DNA of 64,000 nucleotides. It comes from Paenibacillus radicis (ex Xue et al. 2023) (GTDB lineage Bacteria; Bacillota; Bacilli; Paenibacillales; NBRC-103111). The notes below the pieces were generated by a model. That model was not told where the DNA came from, did no database searches, and was given only the letters and a program-made list of their open reading frames with translations. A program made the position numbers and the translations under genes. Numbering within the stretch: position 1 is the first letter of the stretch; each line of letters opens with the position of its first letter. The stretch lies in NCBI RefSeq assembly GCF_024722015.1, contig NZ_JANQBD010000027.1:1-64000 (forward strand), given 5' to 3'. Shown in pieces: positions 52,824-61,516 of this stretch.

Positions 52824-53783
52824 TTGCAGGATACTATGAATAATGTGGTGTACAAAGCCTTTGGACTAACTTTGCGCAGTGAGATATCTTTGCCGGAATT
52901 ACCTCTTCAGCCAGGGAGTAATGAAGCTGCAACAGATCTTAATATAGAAGTTAATGATGTATCTAGGCTTTGGCAGGAGTTATGCTCACCATCTAGCAGG
53001 TTTGTAATTAGAGAAAACCTGGTCATGTTTGAAGTGCCTGACATTGCTCTGTTTTCCATTCATGGCGGTAATAAAATTATCGTGACACCTAAGGCCGGTT
53101 ATGATGAAGAAATCGTTCGTCTCTATCTTCTGGGGACATGTATGGGTGCTTTATTGATGCAAAGAAGGATATTGCCTTTACATGGAAGTGCTGTCGCGAT
53201 TGATGGGAAGGCATATGCCATAACCGGTGAATCAGGTGCTGGCAAATCAACACTTGCAGCCACATTCTTAAATCAAGGCTTTCAGCTTTTAACTGATGAT
53301 GTAATAGCTATCTCCTTCTCACCAGACCAGATTCCTTATGTTACTCCAGCCTATCCTCAGCAAAAGCTATGGCAGGAAAGCTTAAGTAATTTCGGTATGG
53401 AAACAAGTCAATATCGATCTATATATGGCAGGGAAAGCAAATATTGTGTTCCGGTAACCTCTAAGTACTGTATGGAGCCTTTACCGCTTGCAGGTATTTA
53501 TGAGCTGGTAAAGACGGAGAATTCCAAGATCGGTATCCGTCAGATCGACAAGCTCGAACGTTTTCAGACTCTCTTCTATCATACGTATCGTAATTTCCTT
53601 GTTCCAGGGTTGGGTTTAATGGAATGGCATTTTAATATCTCCGCGACTATTATTAATCACATCGAAATATACCAATTAAGTCGACCGGCATCTGGCTTTT
53701 CGGCTCCTCAATTAGCAGCTATCATTCAAGATACCTTAGATGGAGGCATATATCATGATCAAAAACCAAGGCATTTCGCTTGA
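52824..53783 (+). CDS. HprK-like kinase (lasso peptide Ser kinase)
   Basis: About 319 residues. The Walker A ITGESGAGKSTLAATFL and the following LTDDVIAI are the HprK/P-type P-loop kinase signature; LPLHGSAVAIDGKAYAI precedes it. In the paeninodin cluster the homologue phosphorylates the C-terminal Ser of the lasso precursor. Here the core also ends in Ser. TTG at 52824 follows TTTGGAG; a GTG at 52815 is too close. Its end overlaps the next gene. Confidence 0.85.
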   Translation: MQDTMNNVVYKAFGLTLRSEISLPELPLQPGSNEAATDLNIEVNDVSRLWQELCSPSSRFVIRENLVMFEVPDIALFSIHGGNKIIVTPKAGYDEEIVRLYLLGTCMGALLMQRRILPLHGSAVAIDGKAYAITGESGAGKSTLAATFLNQGFQLLTDDVIAISFSPDQIPYVTPAYPQQKLWQESLSNFGMETSQYRSIYGRESKYCVPVTSKYCMEPLPLAGIYELVKTENSKIGIRQIDKLERFQTLFYHTYRNFLVPGLGLMEWHFNISATIINHIEIYQLSRPASGFSAPQLAAIIQDTLDGGIYHDQKPRHFA

Positions 53784-54060
53784 TGATCTCATTGTACAAG
53801 GCAGTGGGAATATTGTAAGTAATATGGGTGGAGAAAAAGTGATGCTCAGTGTTCAAAACGGAAAATATTACAACTTAGGTGAAATGGGCGGAGTTATATG
53901 GGATCTCATGAAGGAGCCTATTTCAGTCACTCAACTCGTCTCAACTTTGGTAGCCGAGTATGATGTAGACCAAGCTACATGTGAGGGGCAAGTTATTTCT
54001 TTCTTAGAGACTGTACGAAGAGAGAATTTAATCCAATTGGGAGATGAGGTCAACCGGTAG
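53755..54060 (+). CDS. PqqD-like RRE protein (lasso B1)
   Basis: 101 residues. MIKNQGISLDDLIVQGSGNIV then LSVQNGKYYNLGEMGGVIWDLMKEPISV is the RiPP recognition element/PqqD fold that binds the leader peptide and delivers it to the B2 protease. ATG 53755 lies seven bases after GGAGG inside the kinase gene. Overlaps the kinase by 29 bases. Confidence 0.9.
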   Translation: MIKNQGISLDDLIVQGSGNIVSNMGGEKVMLSVQNGKYYNLGEMGGVIWDLMKEPISVTQLVSTLVAEYDVDQATCEGQVISFLETVRRENLIQLGDEVNR

Positions 54061-54078
54061 TCTCCTGAAGGTTGAAGA

Positions 54079-54546
54079 GTGGTGAAAGAAATGAGATTAG
54101 CGATAAAACTAAGAAAATTTTTCTCGCTGGATTGGCGAACAATGCTTCTATTTATTGAGGCATTTATTTATTTGGGCTGGGCGCGATATCTTGTGTATCA
54201 GCCATTCAAGAAGATTGCACCTTCATTAGGCTCACATTTGGAGGAAACACCCCAAGCAACGAATGATAAGAACAAGGATGCTCTCAAAAATGTCCATTAT
54301 GCGATTCATACAATAAGCAATCATACTTTTTGGGACAGCAAATGTTTAGTTAGAGCTTTTGCAGGCATGAGAATGCTGCAGCGGCGTGGGATAGAAAGCA
54401 CGCTTTACCTAGGGACGGCCAAAGAGGAGTCAGGGAAAATGATTGCTCATGCATGGCTCCGCAGTGGCTCCTTTATAGTTACAGGGGTAGAAGGAATGGA
54501 GAGGTTTACAGTTGTGGGTACATTTGCCAGAAGGATAGGCAATTAA
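54079..54546 (+). CDS. Lasso peptide leader protease (B2, transglutaminase-like)
   Basis: 155 residues. SKCLVRAFAGMRMLQRRGIESTLYLG contains the catalytic Cys, and IAHAWLRSG the His, of the transglutaminase-like Cys protease that removes the leader next to the -2 Thr. The N-terminal about 45 residues have a hydrophobic helix typical of B2. It works with the preceding B1 protein. GTG at 54079 or ATG at 54091 are both possible starts. Confidence 0.9.
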   Translation: MVKEMRLAIKLRKFFSLDWRTMLLFIEAFIYLGWARYLVYQPFKKIAPSLGSHLEETPQATNDKNKDALKNVHYAIHTISNHTFWDSKCLVRAFAGMRMLQRRGIESTLYLGTAKEESGKMIAHAWLRSGSFIVTGVEGMERFTVVGTFARRIGN

Positions 54547-54568
54547 TAAGTAGATCAAGGAGAATACG

Positions 54569-55756
54569 ATGGTTAACAATTATAATCTCAACTTGACGGT
54601 TCTCACCAAAGAGTTAAAGCTGTTGCTGTTTCTTATGAAAATGGAAAATGACGAAGAAGTGCTTCTTAACAATAAAAGGCTGTTTGAAGATATAGATTGG
54701 GGCCAATTTCTACAATTAGCCAGGCATCATCGAGTGCATCCTATCGTTTATACGGCGTTAAAAGGGGCAGATAAGAGCTGGATCCCCTCTAGTGTTGTCG
54801 AAGCCTTACGTATGGACTATCAAAAAAGTACGTTTCAGATGCTCCATCTAAGCGGGGAAATGGAACAGCTATCCAAGCTATTTACTGAACATAAGATTCA
54901 ATCAATGGTTCTGAAGGGCCCCATTCTTTCTCAAGATCTTTATGGGGATGTATCTCTTCGAACATCGAGAGATCTGGACATTCTGATTCCAATAGATGAT
55001 TTGGATAACGCCGAAGCACTACTCTTAAAGCTAGGATATGACAAGCTTGTGGAATTCTCTACAATCTTGAATGACTGGAGATGGAGGCATCATCATATCA
55101 CCTTTATTCATCCAGTCAAAGGTGTAACCGTTGAAATACATTGGAGATTAAATCCAGGGCCTGCGAAGGAGCCGAGCTTTCATGAATTGTGGGAGAGGAG
55201 AAGGCTGAGCCCGCTAACGAGCTTCCCCGTCTATTTCTTGGGTAAAGAGGATTTATTTTTTTACCTTGCTTCTCATGGAGCGCGGCACGGATGGTCACGT
55301 CTTCGTTGGTTAGCCGATATGGATCGCATTGCGAAACAGAAGCTTGATTGGGGAAAGATCAATTGCCTAATGCAGCAATATAAATGCCTGCATGTAGGAG
55401 GTCAAACGATTATACTAGCATCTCAGCTTCTGAATACTCCAATTATCACAGAAATGAAGCCACTGCTAGCAGCGAGTAATTCCATGAGGCTGGCTCAGGA
55501 TGCTATATTTTATTTGAAGGAAATGATCAATCTACATACGATTCCTGTACCGCAGCATGTATCCGATTATCACAAGCGCCATCTATTTTCCCTGATGTCT
55601 TTTCAAAACAAAATATTATTTGTTATGAGTTTTTTTTATCCTTATCCTGAGGATGCCCAAACGTTGCCGCTGCCCAAAGCATTTCATTTCTTGTATTTTC
55701 CGCTGCGTCCCATTCTATGGGCTTGGAGGAAGACGAGGAAGTACGCATTACCATAG
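54569..55756 (+). CDS. Lasso-cluster nucleotidyltransferase family protein
   Basis: 395 residues. MVLKGPILSQDLYGDVSLRTSRDLDILIPIDDLDNAEALL carries the G-(x)-DxD core of the uncharacterised nucleotidyltransferase family (PF14907) often found with Firmicute lasso and other RiPP clusters. It may transfer a nucleotide onto the phosphorylated peptide or another partner, which is not known. AAGGAG site. Between B2 and the ABC exporter. Confidence 0.85.
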   Translation: MVNNYNLNLTVLTKELKLLLFLMKMENDEEVLLNNKRLFEDIDWGQFLQLARHHRVHPIVYTALKGADKSWIPSSVVEALRMDYQKSTFQMLHLSGEMEQLSKLFTEHKIQSMVLKGPILSQDLYGDVSLRTSRDLDILIPIDDLDNAEALLLKLGYDKLVEFSTILNDWRWRHHHITFIHPVKGVTVEIHWRLNPGPAKEPSFHELWERRRLSPLTSFPVYFLGKEDLFFYLASHGARHGWSRLRWLADMDRIAKQKLDWGKINCLMQQYKCLHVGGQTIILASQLLNTPIITEMKPLLAASNSMRLAQDAIFYLKEMINLHTIPVPQHVSDYHKRHLFSLMSFQNKILFVMSFFYPYPEDAQTLPLPKAFHFLYFPLRPILWAWRKTRKYALP

Positions 55757-55852
55757 AGAAGGCTTACGAAGTCAACTTTCTTAAGGAAAGTTCAGTTAAT
55801 GCTTGCGATGCAAAGTTCCGCTAAAGCGTAACTTTTAGGAGGATTCAAGGAA
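55757..55852 (+). promoter_or_regulatory. Two small hairpins before the exporter gene
   Basis: AACTTTC / GGAAAGTT (about 55775-55790) and AAAGTT-C-CGCT / AGCG-T-AACTTT (about 55818-55842). Possible attenuation or processing signals. Confidence 0.4.
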
Positions 55853-57670
55853 ATGAAGCATATCTTATATCTTACAAAGAAATTACACCGTTATGCAGGA
55901 ACCATTCTTTATATAAATCTCTTAGGTATGGTTATCATCAGCTTACTTGAGGGTATAGGAATCTTTTTATTATTTCCTCTGCTTAGTATGAGCGGCTTTC
56001 TAAATGTAACTGCTGGAGCCAATCCAATTTGGGGGCTTTTCGACTTCCTGCAAACCATCCCTAAGGCATGGGGGCTACCTCTTGTTTTAGGATTATATAC
56101 CTTATTGGCTGTAAGCCAGACACTGCTGCAGCGAAATCTTACTATTCGAGAGGTTAAGATCCATACCGGTTTTCTTAACCACTTAAGATTAGAAACATAT
56201 CGCTCATTGCTGCAGGCCAATTGGGATTTTTTTATCAAAAAGAGAAAATCCGATCTTATTAATTCTTTAACAACAGAGCTAGGGCGTGTTGGTGGCGGGC
56301 TGCGTATGCTGCTGCAATTCATTGCTTCGCTGATTTTTACATTCATCCAGATAGGTATTGCTTTCTGGCTTTCTTCAAGTTTAACCCTTTTTGTATTAGG
56401 CTGTGGTTTATTGCTTGCCCTCTTTTCCAGAAAATACATTAAAAAATCCAATATTTTGGGGAATCAAACATCCGAGCTATCGCAAAGCTACCTTGCGGGA
56501 ATTACGGAACACTTTAACGGAATTAAAGATATAAAAAGTAATATGCTGGAAGAATCCCGCTATCAGTGGTTGCTTTCATGGTGCCGCCAGATTGAACAAG
56601 AAAGAATAGAAAATTTTAAATTGAAATCCAATAGTCAGCTTTTTTATAAGATTTCCATGGCTATCATCGTTGCCGGCTTTATTTTCTTTTCTGTGACTAT
56701 GTTTCACTCCCAATTAGAACAACTGATACTGATTATTCTCATCTTTTCCCGGCTATGGCCGAGATTTACGAGCATACAGTCTAATTTGGAGGAGATCGCT
56801 TCTTGCAGCGCTGCCTTTAATGCTTTGATCAGTTTACAGAAGGAGTGTAATGGTGCAAGGGAGTTGGAGAATATAAACCACAGCAACAATAAGGTTAAGC
56901 CGATTCAAATTAAGCATGGGCTAGAATGCAGTAAAGTGCATTTTCGGTATAATCCCAGTGTAGCCACTTACTCTCTCCAAGATATTAGTTTACAGATCCC
57001 GGCCAATTGCATGACAGCTATCGTAGGCCGTTCGGGTGCAGGTAAAAGCACTTTAATTGATATCATAATGGGGTTATTGAAGCCAGAAAGCGGAATGGTT
57101 TTAATAGATGGAGCACCTCTGAACCGGGATAATTTATTATCGTTAAGAAGATCCATTAGCTATATTCCACAGGATCCCTTCTTATTTAATGGAAGTATCA
57201 AAGAAAACATGCAAATCATTGAGCCTGATGCAACTGAAGCACAAATGTGGGAAGCGTTGGAATTTGCAGCAGCGGCTGAGTTTGTAGGCAGACTTCCATT
57301 CGGCATGGATACTCTAATTGGCGATAGAGGAATAAGACTTTCTGGAGGAGAACGGCAGAGGCTTGTTCTAGCTCGGGCCATATTAAGAAAACCAGCCATT
57401 CTGGTGTTAGATGAAGCAACAAGTGCGCTTGATACGGAGAATGAAACAAAAATTCAGGGTGCACTGGATAAGCTTAGAGGAACGATGACCATTATCGTGA
57501 TAGCCCACCGGTTATCTACTGTTCGCAATGCGGATCAGGTAATTGTATTGGATCAAGGGAAAATTATTCAAAAGGGTGCGTTTAACCAACTGGCGAAGGA
57601 AAAGGAAGGATTATTTTCAAGCTTACTGGGAAATCAAATGAGGGATTCAAAAGTCATTTCTTTAAGATAA
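55853..57670 (+). CDS. Lasso peptide ABC exporter (D protein)
   Basis: 605 residues, fused membrane domain (six segments, about 20-310) and ATPase domain with Walker A VGRSGAGKSTLID, signature LSGGERQRL, Walker B ILVLDEATSALD and the H-loop IAHRLSTV. It exports the mature lasso peptide and often gives self-immunity. Last gene of the lasso operon. AGGAGG ribosome site. Confidence 0.93.
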   Translation: MKHILYLTKKLHRYAGTILYINLLGMVIISLLEGIGIFLLFPLLSMSGFLNVTAGANPIWGLFDFLQTIPKAWGLPLVLGLYTLLAVSQTLLQRNLTIREVKIHTGFLNHLRLETYRSLLQANWDFFIKKRKSDLINSLTTELGRVGGGLRMLLQFIASLIFTFIQIGIAFWLSSSLTLFVLGCGLLLALFSRKYIKKSNILGNQTSELSQSYLAGITEHFNGIKDIKSNMLEESRYQWLLSWCRQIEQERIENFKLKSNSQLFYKISMAIIVAGFIFFSVTMFHSQLEQLILIILIFSRLWPRFTSIQSNLEEIASCSAAFNALISLQKECNGARELENINHSNNKVKPIQIKHGLECSKVHFRYNPSVATYSLQDISLQIPANCMTAIVGRSGAGKSTLIDIIMGLLKPESGMVLIDGAPLNRDNLLSLRRSISYIPQDPFLFNGSIKENMQIIEPDATEAQMWEALEFAAAAEFVGRLPFGMDTLIGDRGIRLSGGERQRLVLARAILRKPAILVLDEATSALDTENETKIQGALDKLRGTMTIIVIAHRLSTVRNADQVIVLDQGKIIQKGAFNQLAKEKEGLFSSLLGNQMRDSKVISLR

Positions 57671-57687
57671 TGATGGGAAATATTGTA

Positions 57688-57716
57688 TTGACACGTTCTC
57701 TATAAAGAACTAATAT
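57688..57716 (+). promoter_or_regulatory. Consensus promoter of the exopolysaccharide operon with operator in the spacer
   Basis: TTGACA (57688-57693), 17 bases, TAATAT (57711-57716). The operator palindrome GTTCTCTATAAAGAAC at 57695-57710 fills 16 of the 17 spacer bases, so a bound protein would block or reshape the promoter directly. Confidence 0.85.
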
Positions 57717-57767
57717 AAGATTGTAAGCAGCGAAATATAGTTCAGTGGAAAAAATTTTTGCGTCATC

Positions 57768-57783
57768 GTTCTATATATAGAAC
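57768..57783. promoter_or_regulatory. Palindromic operator copy 5
   Basis: GTTCTATATATAGAAC, a perfect palindrome about 50 bases downstream of the promoter. Confidence 0.75.
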
Positions 57784-57850
57784 GACATGCAATGGAGTTT
57801 ATTATATTTTGGTGATGTCTCCTAACCATTATCGATGGAGGCACTCGATC

Positions 57851-57928
57851 ATGCTGTGGGTTGAAATAAACCTTAGACGCCAGTCGTCGGTAGTGTGGTG
57901 TGAGGGAGGGTTAGATGCCCTGCTTTAA
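57851..57928 (+). CDS. Possible leader peptide (25 aa)
   Basis: MLWVEINLRRQSSVVWC… with a TGGAGG site nine bases before ATG. It overlaps a second possible open frame at 57915 (46 codons, MPCFKVFNYVIFDKDPVV…) that runs into the start of the next gene. Either could be a leader peptide or chance. Confidence 0.3.
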   Translation: MLWVEINLRRQSSVVWCEGGLDALL

Positions 57929-58014
57929 AGTTTTTAACTATGTGATTTTTGATAAAGACCCTGTAGTTAAGAACTTTAATCAAACAGTAACATTTGAGAA
58001 TAGGTGGTTAAAGG

Positions 58015-58653
58015 ATGTCGGGATTATTAATACTTGGCGCTGGGGGACTTGGTAAGGTTATTGCCGAAATTGCTGTGTTGATGGGGAAATGGGAGAGGAT
58101 AGCTTTTCTGGATGACAGGGTCGAGCTCAAGGAAGTCATGGGTTTCCCTGTGATTGGCAAGCTTACAGATTTGGATTCTTATATCAAGGATTACAATAAT
58201 GCCTTTGTAGCCATAGGTCATAATCATACAAGATTAATGTGGCTGCAACTGATCGGAATTTCCGGATTTATTATTCCTGCATTAATTCATCCGTTAAGCA
58301 TAGTAAGCAAGTTTAGTTCCATAGGTGAAGGCACTGCCGTAATGGCGGGGGCCGTAATTAATACAGATGCTACTATAGGCAGAGGCTGTATTATCAATAC
58401 GTGTGCAAGCATAGATCATGATTGTACTCTGGAGGATGGGATTCATGTTTCTCCTGGAGCACGTGTCAGCGGCACAGTAAACATTGGTCGATGCAGCTGG
58501 GTATGTGTTGGTTCGACTATTGCTAATGATATTAGAATTGGCAGTCATGTTATTGTTGCAGCAGGAGCGGTTGTCGTTCGCAATGTACCCGATAATGTTA
58601 TGGTAGCCGGAGTACCTGCAATGCTAAAAAAGGTGATAGCTGTCAGGAATTGA
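58015..58653 (+). CDS. NeuD/PglD-like sugar O-acyltransferase
   Basis: 212 residues. An N-terminal Rossmann-like domain (GLLILGAGGLGKVIAEIAV) and a C-terminal left-handed beta-helix of hexapeptide repeats (IGEGTAVMAGAVINTDATIGRGC, GARVSGTVNIG). It adds acetyl groups to a nucleotide sugar or to the polymer. First gene of the polymer operon. AGGTGG site. Confidence 0.9.
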   Translation: MSGLLILGAGGLGKVIAEIAVLMGKWERIAFLDDRVELKEVMGFPVIGKLTDLDSYIKDYNNAFVAIGHNHTRLMWLQLIGISGFIIPALIHPLSIVSKFSSIGEGTAVMAGAVINTDATIGRGCIINTCASIDHDCTLEDGIHVSPGARVSGTVNIGRCSWVCVGSTIANDIRIGSHVIVAAGAVVVRNVPDNVMVAGVPAMLKKVIAVRN

Positions 58654-58693
58654 TGAGGGGCTGTACGTATATCATGAGGTGGTGATGTTAGGC

Positions 58694-58849
58694 ATGATAA
58701 TGGTTTATTGCATGAAATGCCAAAAGTTGGTTGATGAAAAGCTGGCTGTCGGAATAATGAAAACCGGTTTCTATAAAAAAGATATTCCTGTTGCATTACA
58801 ATGCGTCGATTGCATTGAGAACGGAAACAGAAAGCAAGAATCTTCCTGA
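58694..58849 (+). CDS. Small zinc-ribbon-like protein (51 aa)
   Basis: A gene too short for usual calling. Two CxxC knuckles: YCMKCQK near the start and LQCVDCIE toward the end, spaced by about 30 residues, which would bind one zinc. AGGTGG lies upstream with three in-frame ATGs (58685, 58694, 58700). It sits between the acyltransferase and a glycosyltransferase and would be part of the operon. Function unknown. Confidence 0.6.
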   Translation: MIMVYCMKCQKLVDEKLAVGIMKTGFYKKDIPVALQCVDCIENGNRKQESS

Positions 58850-58862
58850 AGGAGAAATTATT

Positions 58863-59597
58863 ATGGACGCGAGTAAGGATAAAATCGACAAAATTCTTCA
58901 TTATTGTTGGTTTGGCGGGAAAGAAAAACCTGACATAGTAAAACGATGTATGGATAGCTGGAAGCAAAATTTATCGAACTATGAAATCATCGAGTGGAAT
59001 GAGGATAACTTTGATATTAGTTCTATTACATACGTAAGAGAGGCTTACGAAGCAAGGAAATTTGCATTTGTCAGTGATTACGTAAGAGTATATGCCTTAT
59101 ATCATTTTGGCGGAATTTACCTGGATACAGATGTTGAGGTATTCAAACCCTTCGATGATTTATTGCATCATGATTCGTTCTGGGGGTTTGAGCAAGAGAA
59201 TTATGTGGCTACAAGCACGATAGGCGCGGCTAAAGGGAATCAACTGATAAAGACATTTTTAGATTCATATGAGCAAAAAGCTTTTATCAAGGATGATGGC
59301 ACACAGGATGACTTAACGAATGTGGCTATCATAACCCGAATCCTTCAAGACATAGGCGTTAAAGCTAATGGAGAATATCAAGAATTAGAGGGTTTAGCAG
59401 CATTTTATCCTCAAACTTACTTTTCTCCCTATGATTATATCAACTGCAGAAAGTTTATAACTGCGGACACTTATGCTATGCACCATTTTCACAAAAGCTG
59501 GCTGCCGCCTAAAGCGAGATTGAAAAGTCGAGTCAAGCTGGCATTAGCCAAAATTATTGGTGGCGACAATATTGCAAGACTGAGGAAGTACATATAG
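58863..59597 (+). CDS. GT32-family glycosyltransferase
   Basis: 244 residues from ATG 58863 after AAGGAG. IDKILHYCWFGGKEKPDIVKRC is the family's start and FGGIYLDTDVEVFKPFDDLL contains the DXD motif that binds metal and sugar nucleotide. It adds a sugar to the repeat unit; donor and linkage unknown. An open frame up to 58791 overlaps the zinc-ribbon gene. Confidence 0.9.
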   Translation: MDASKDKIDKILHYCWFGGKEKPDIVKRCMDSWKQNLSNYEIIEWNEDNFDISSITYVREAYEARKFAFVSDYVRVYALYHFGGIYLDTDVEVFKPFDDLLHHDSFWGFEQENYVATSTIGAAKGNQLIKTFLDSYEQKAFIKDDGTQDDLTNVAIITRILQDIGVKANGEYQELEGLAAFYPQTYFSPYDYINCRKFITADTYAMHHFHKSWLPPKARLKSRVKLALAKIIGGDNIARLRKYI

Positions 59598-59622
59598 ATG
59601 CCGCTTTTTAAGGAGAATGAAC

Positions 59623-60255
59623 ATGGTACACCTATTGAAAAAAATAATGTCGGTACTTGCGGCTGAATGTCGTACAAGGGGTGTTTATTTAACCTTAATT
59701 ATGAATATCTCTCATGTAATAGGCTTCGTCAGAGGCTGCTTATTCAAGCTGCTGTATTTCAAAAATATTCGATCCTCCTTATTCTCTCTTCAGGCCCATA
59801 GCAGAATTGAGATTTTTAACAAGAAATCCAGAGTCTACATAGGGAAATTTGTTTTTATAAGAAAAAATGCAAGCATCCGGGTAGATTTTAACGGGGAGCT
59901 CACGATTGAAGAAAAGGTTTTTATCAATGATAACTGCAACATTAATTGTGTGAATAAAGTATGGATTGGCAGAAATACCAAAATTGCTCCTAACGTGTGT
60001 ATAAATGATCATGATCATAATTATAAAAATACGGCAGATGGCCACCTGATAATGGGTGAGGTCATAATTGGGGAGAATGTTTGGATTGGTTCCAATGTAG
60101 TTGTTCTGAAGGATACCACTATAGGGGATAATGCCGTGATTGCAGCTGGGAGCGTTGTTAAGGGAAATGTCCCCGCTAATACTCTTTTTCTTAACAAGAG
60201 AGAAAATAAATGCATACCGTACGGTGTATCCAAACCATTATCTGAGGTTATCTAA
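59623..60255 (+). CDS. Hexapeptide-repeat acyltransferase
   Basis: 210 residues. A hydrophobic N-terminal part (YLTLIMNISHVIGFVRGCLF) and LbH hexapeptide repeats (TKIAPNVCINDHDHNY with the likely catalytic His, IIGENVWIGSNVVVLKDTTIGDNAVIAAGSVV). It O-acetylates a polymer sugar. ATG 59623 after AAGGAG. Confidence 0.9.
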   Translation: MVHLLKKIMSVLAAECRTRGVYLTLIMNISHVIGFVRGCLFKLLYFKNIRSSLFSLQAHSRIEIFNKKSRVYIGKFVFIRKNASIRVDFNGELTIEEKVFINDNCNINCVNKVWIGRNTKIAPNVCINDHDHNYKNTADGHLIMGEVIIGENVWIGSNVVVLKDTTIGDNAVIAAGSVVKGNVPANTLFLNKRENKCIPYGVSKPLSEVI

Positions 60256-60287
60256 GGAGAACACTACATGAATTAGAGGGGAAAAAT

Positions 60288-61514
60288 ATGAAGAAGAATA
60301 TTTTAATTTCTGTTTATGATATGGAAATTGGCGGTATTGAAAGAAGCTTAATTAACATGCTGGAAAGCTTTGATTATGACAGGTATAAGGTCGATTTATT
60401 CATTTGTAATCATGCAGGTGACTTCATGAGCCTAATACCTAAGCAAGTTCATGTGCTGCCGCAAATCCACAACTACTCGGTTTATAGAAAGCCCATACTT
60501 CAATGTATAAAAGAAGGCCATTATTCGACCTCGATCATAAGAGTCTTGTGCAAATATATAGCCAAAATTAAAGCTTTGTTCAGAAATTTGAAAGAAGGCT
60601 CCGGGTATATTCAAATGCAGCTTGTTTCCAAGTACACCTCTTATTGGATGCCCAAAATAGCTCAGAAGTATGATCTCGCCATCAGCTACGCATGGCCTCA
60701 TGACCTCATTGCTCAAAAAGTAACGGCGGATAGGAAAATTGCCTGGATTCATACCGATTACAGCGAGCTGGAAATCGATAATAAACTGGATTTGAATGTT
60801 TGGAATAAATTTGATTCCATAGCGGCGGTTTCGGAGGCTTGCAGCAGCTCCTTTCTGACGGTATATCCTTCTCTGGAAAAAAAAGTGATAGTGGTGGAAA
60901 ACATAACTTCACCTGCATTCATTAAAAAAATGGCTGCGGAGACCAACTCTATCCCTAAGAATACAGCTGAGGCTTTTCATATTGTATCCGTGGGCCGATT
61001 GTCCTTTGTGAAAGGCTTTGATATGGCGGTTGAAGCCTTGAAGAAGCTTCATGTTAAAGGATATACGAATATTAAATGGTATGTCATTGGTTATGGCGGG
61101 TATGAAAATGAACTGAAACAAATAATAGCTGGTTTTAAATTGGAGGATAGCTTCATCCTGCTGGGGAAGCAAACCAACCCGTATCCATATATCCAGGCCT
61201 GTGATTTATATGTGCAGCCTTCCAGATATGAGGGGAAAGCCGTTACTGTTACGGAGGCCCAAATATTAGGAAAGCCTATACTGATAACTAATTACCCGAC
61301 AGCGAAAAGTCAAGTTGAAGATGGTGTGGACGGGTACATTTGTGAATTAAGTGTCGATGGAATTGTTGAAGGCGTACAGAAATTTGTTGAAAACGATGAA
61401 TTAAGGAGAACGCTAACGGATCGAATAAAAGATAAGGATTATAGCAATACATTCGAGCTGGATAAGCTGTACGAAATCATGGAGGATGTAAGGCTTAGCA
61501 AAGGTGTGATATAA
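60288..61514 (+). CDS. GT4-family glycosyltransferase
   Basis: 408 residues. N-terminal NILISVYDMEIGGIERSLINML and C-terminal GT-B Rossmann part with IVSVGRLSFVKGFDMAVEAL, GYGGYENELKQII and the E-x7-E motif in EGKAVTVTEAQ. A retaining transferase acting on the polymer repeat. A related gene begins at 63738. Confidence 0.92.
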   Translation: MKKNILISVYDMEIGGIERSLINMLESFDYDRYKVDLFICNHAGDFMSLIPKQVHVLPQIHNYSVYRKPILQCIKEGHYSTSIIRVLCKYIAKIKALFRNLKEGSGYIQMQLVSKYTSYWMPKIAQKYDLAISYAWPHDLIAQKVTADRKIAWIHTDYSELEIDNKLDLNVWNKFDSIAAVSEACSSSFLTVYPSLEKKVIVVENITSPAFIKKMAAETNSIPKNTAEAFHIVSVGRLSFVKGFDMAVEALKKLHVKGYTNIKWYVIGYGGYENELKQIIAGFKLEDSFILLGKQTNPYPYIQACDLYVQPSRYEGKAVTVTEAQILGKPILITNYPTAKSQVEDGVDGYICELSVDGIVEGVQKFVENDELRRTLTDRIKDKDYSNTFELDKLYEIMEDVRLSKGVI

Positions 61515-61516
61515 CG

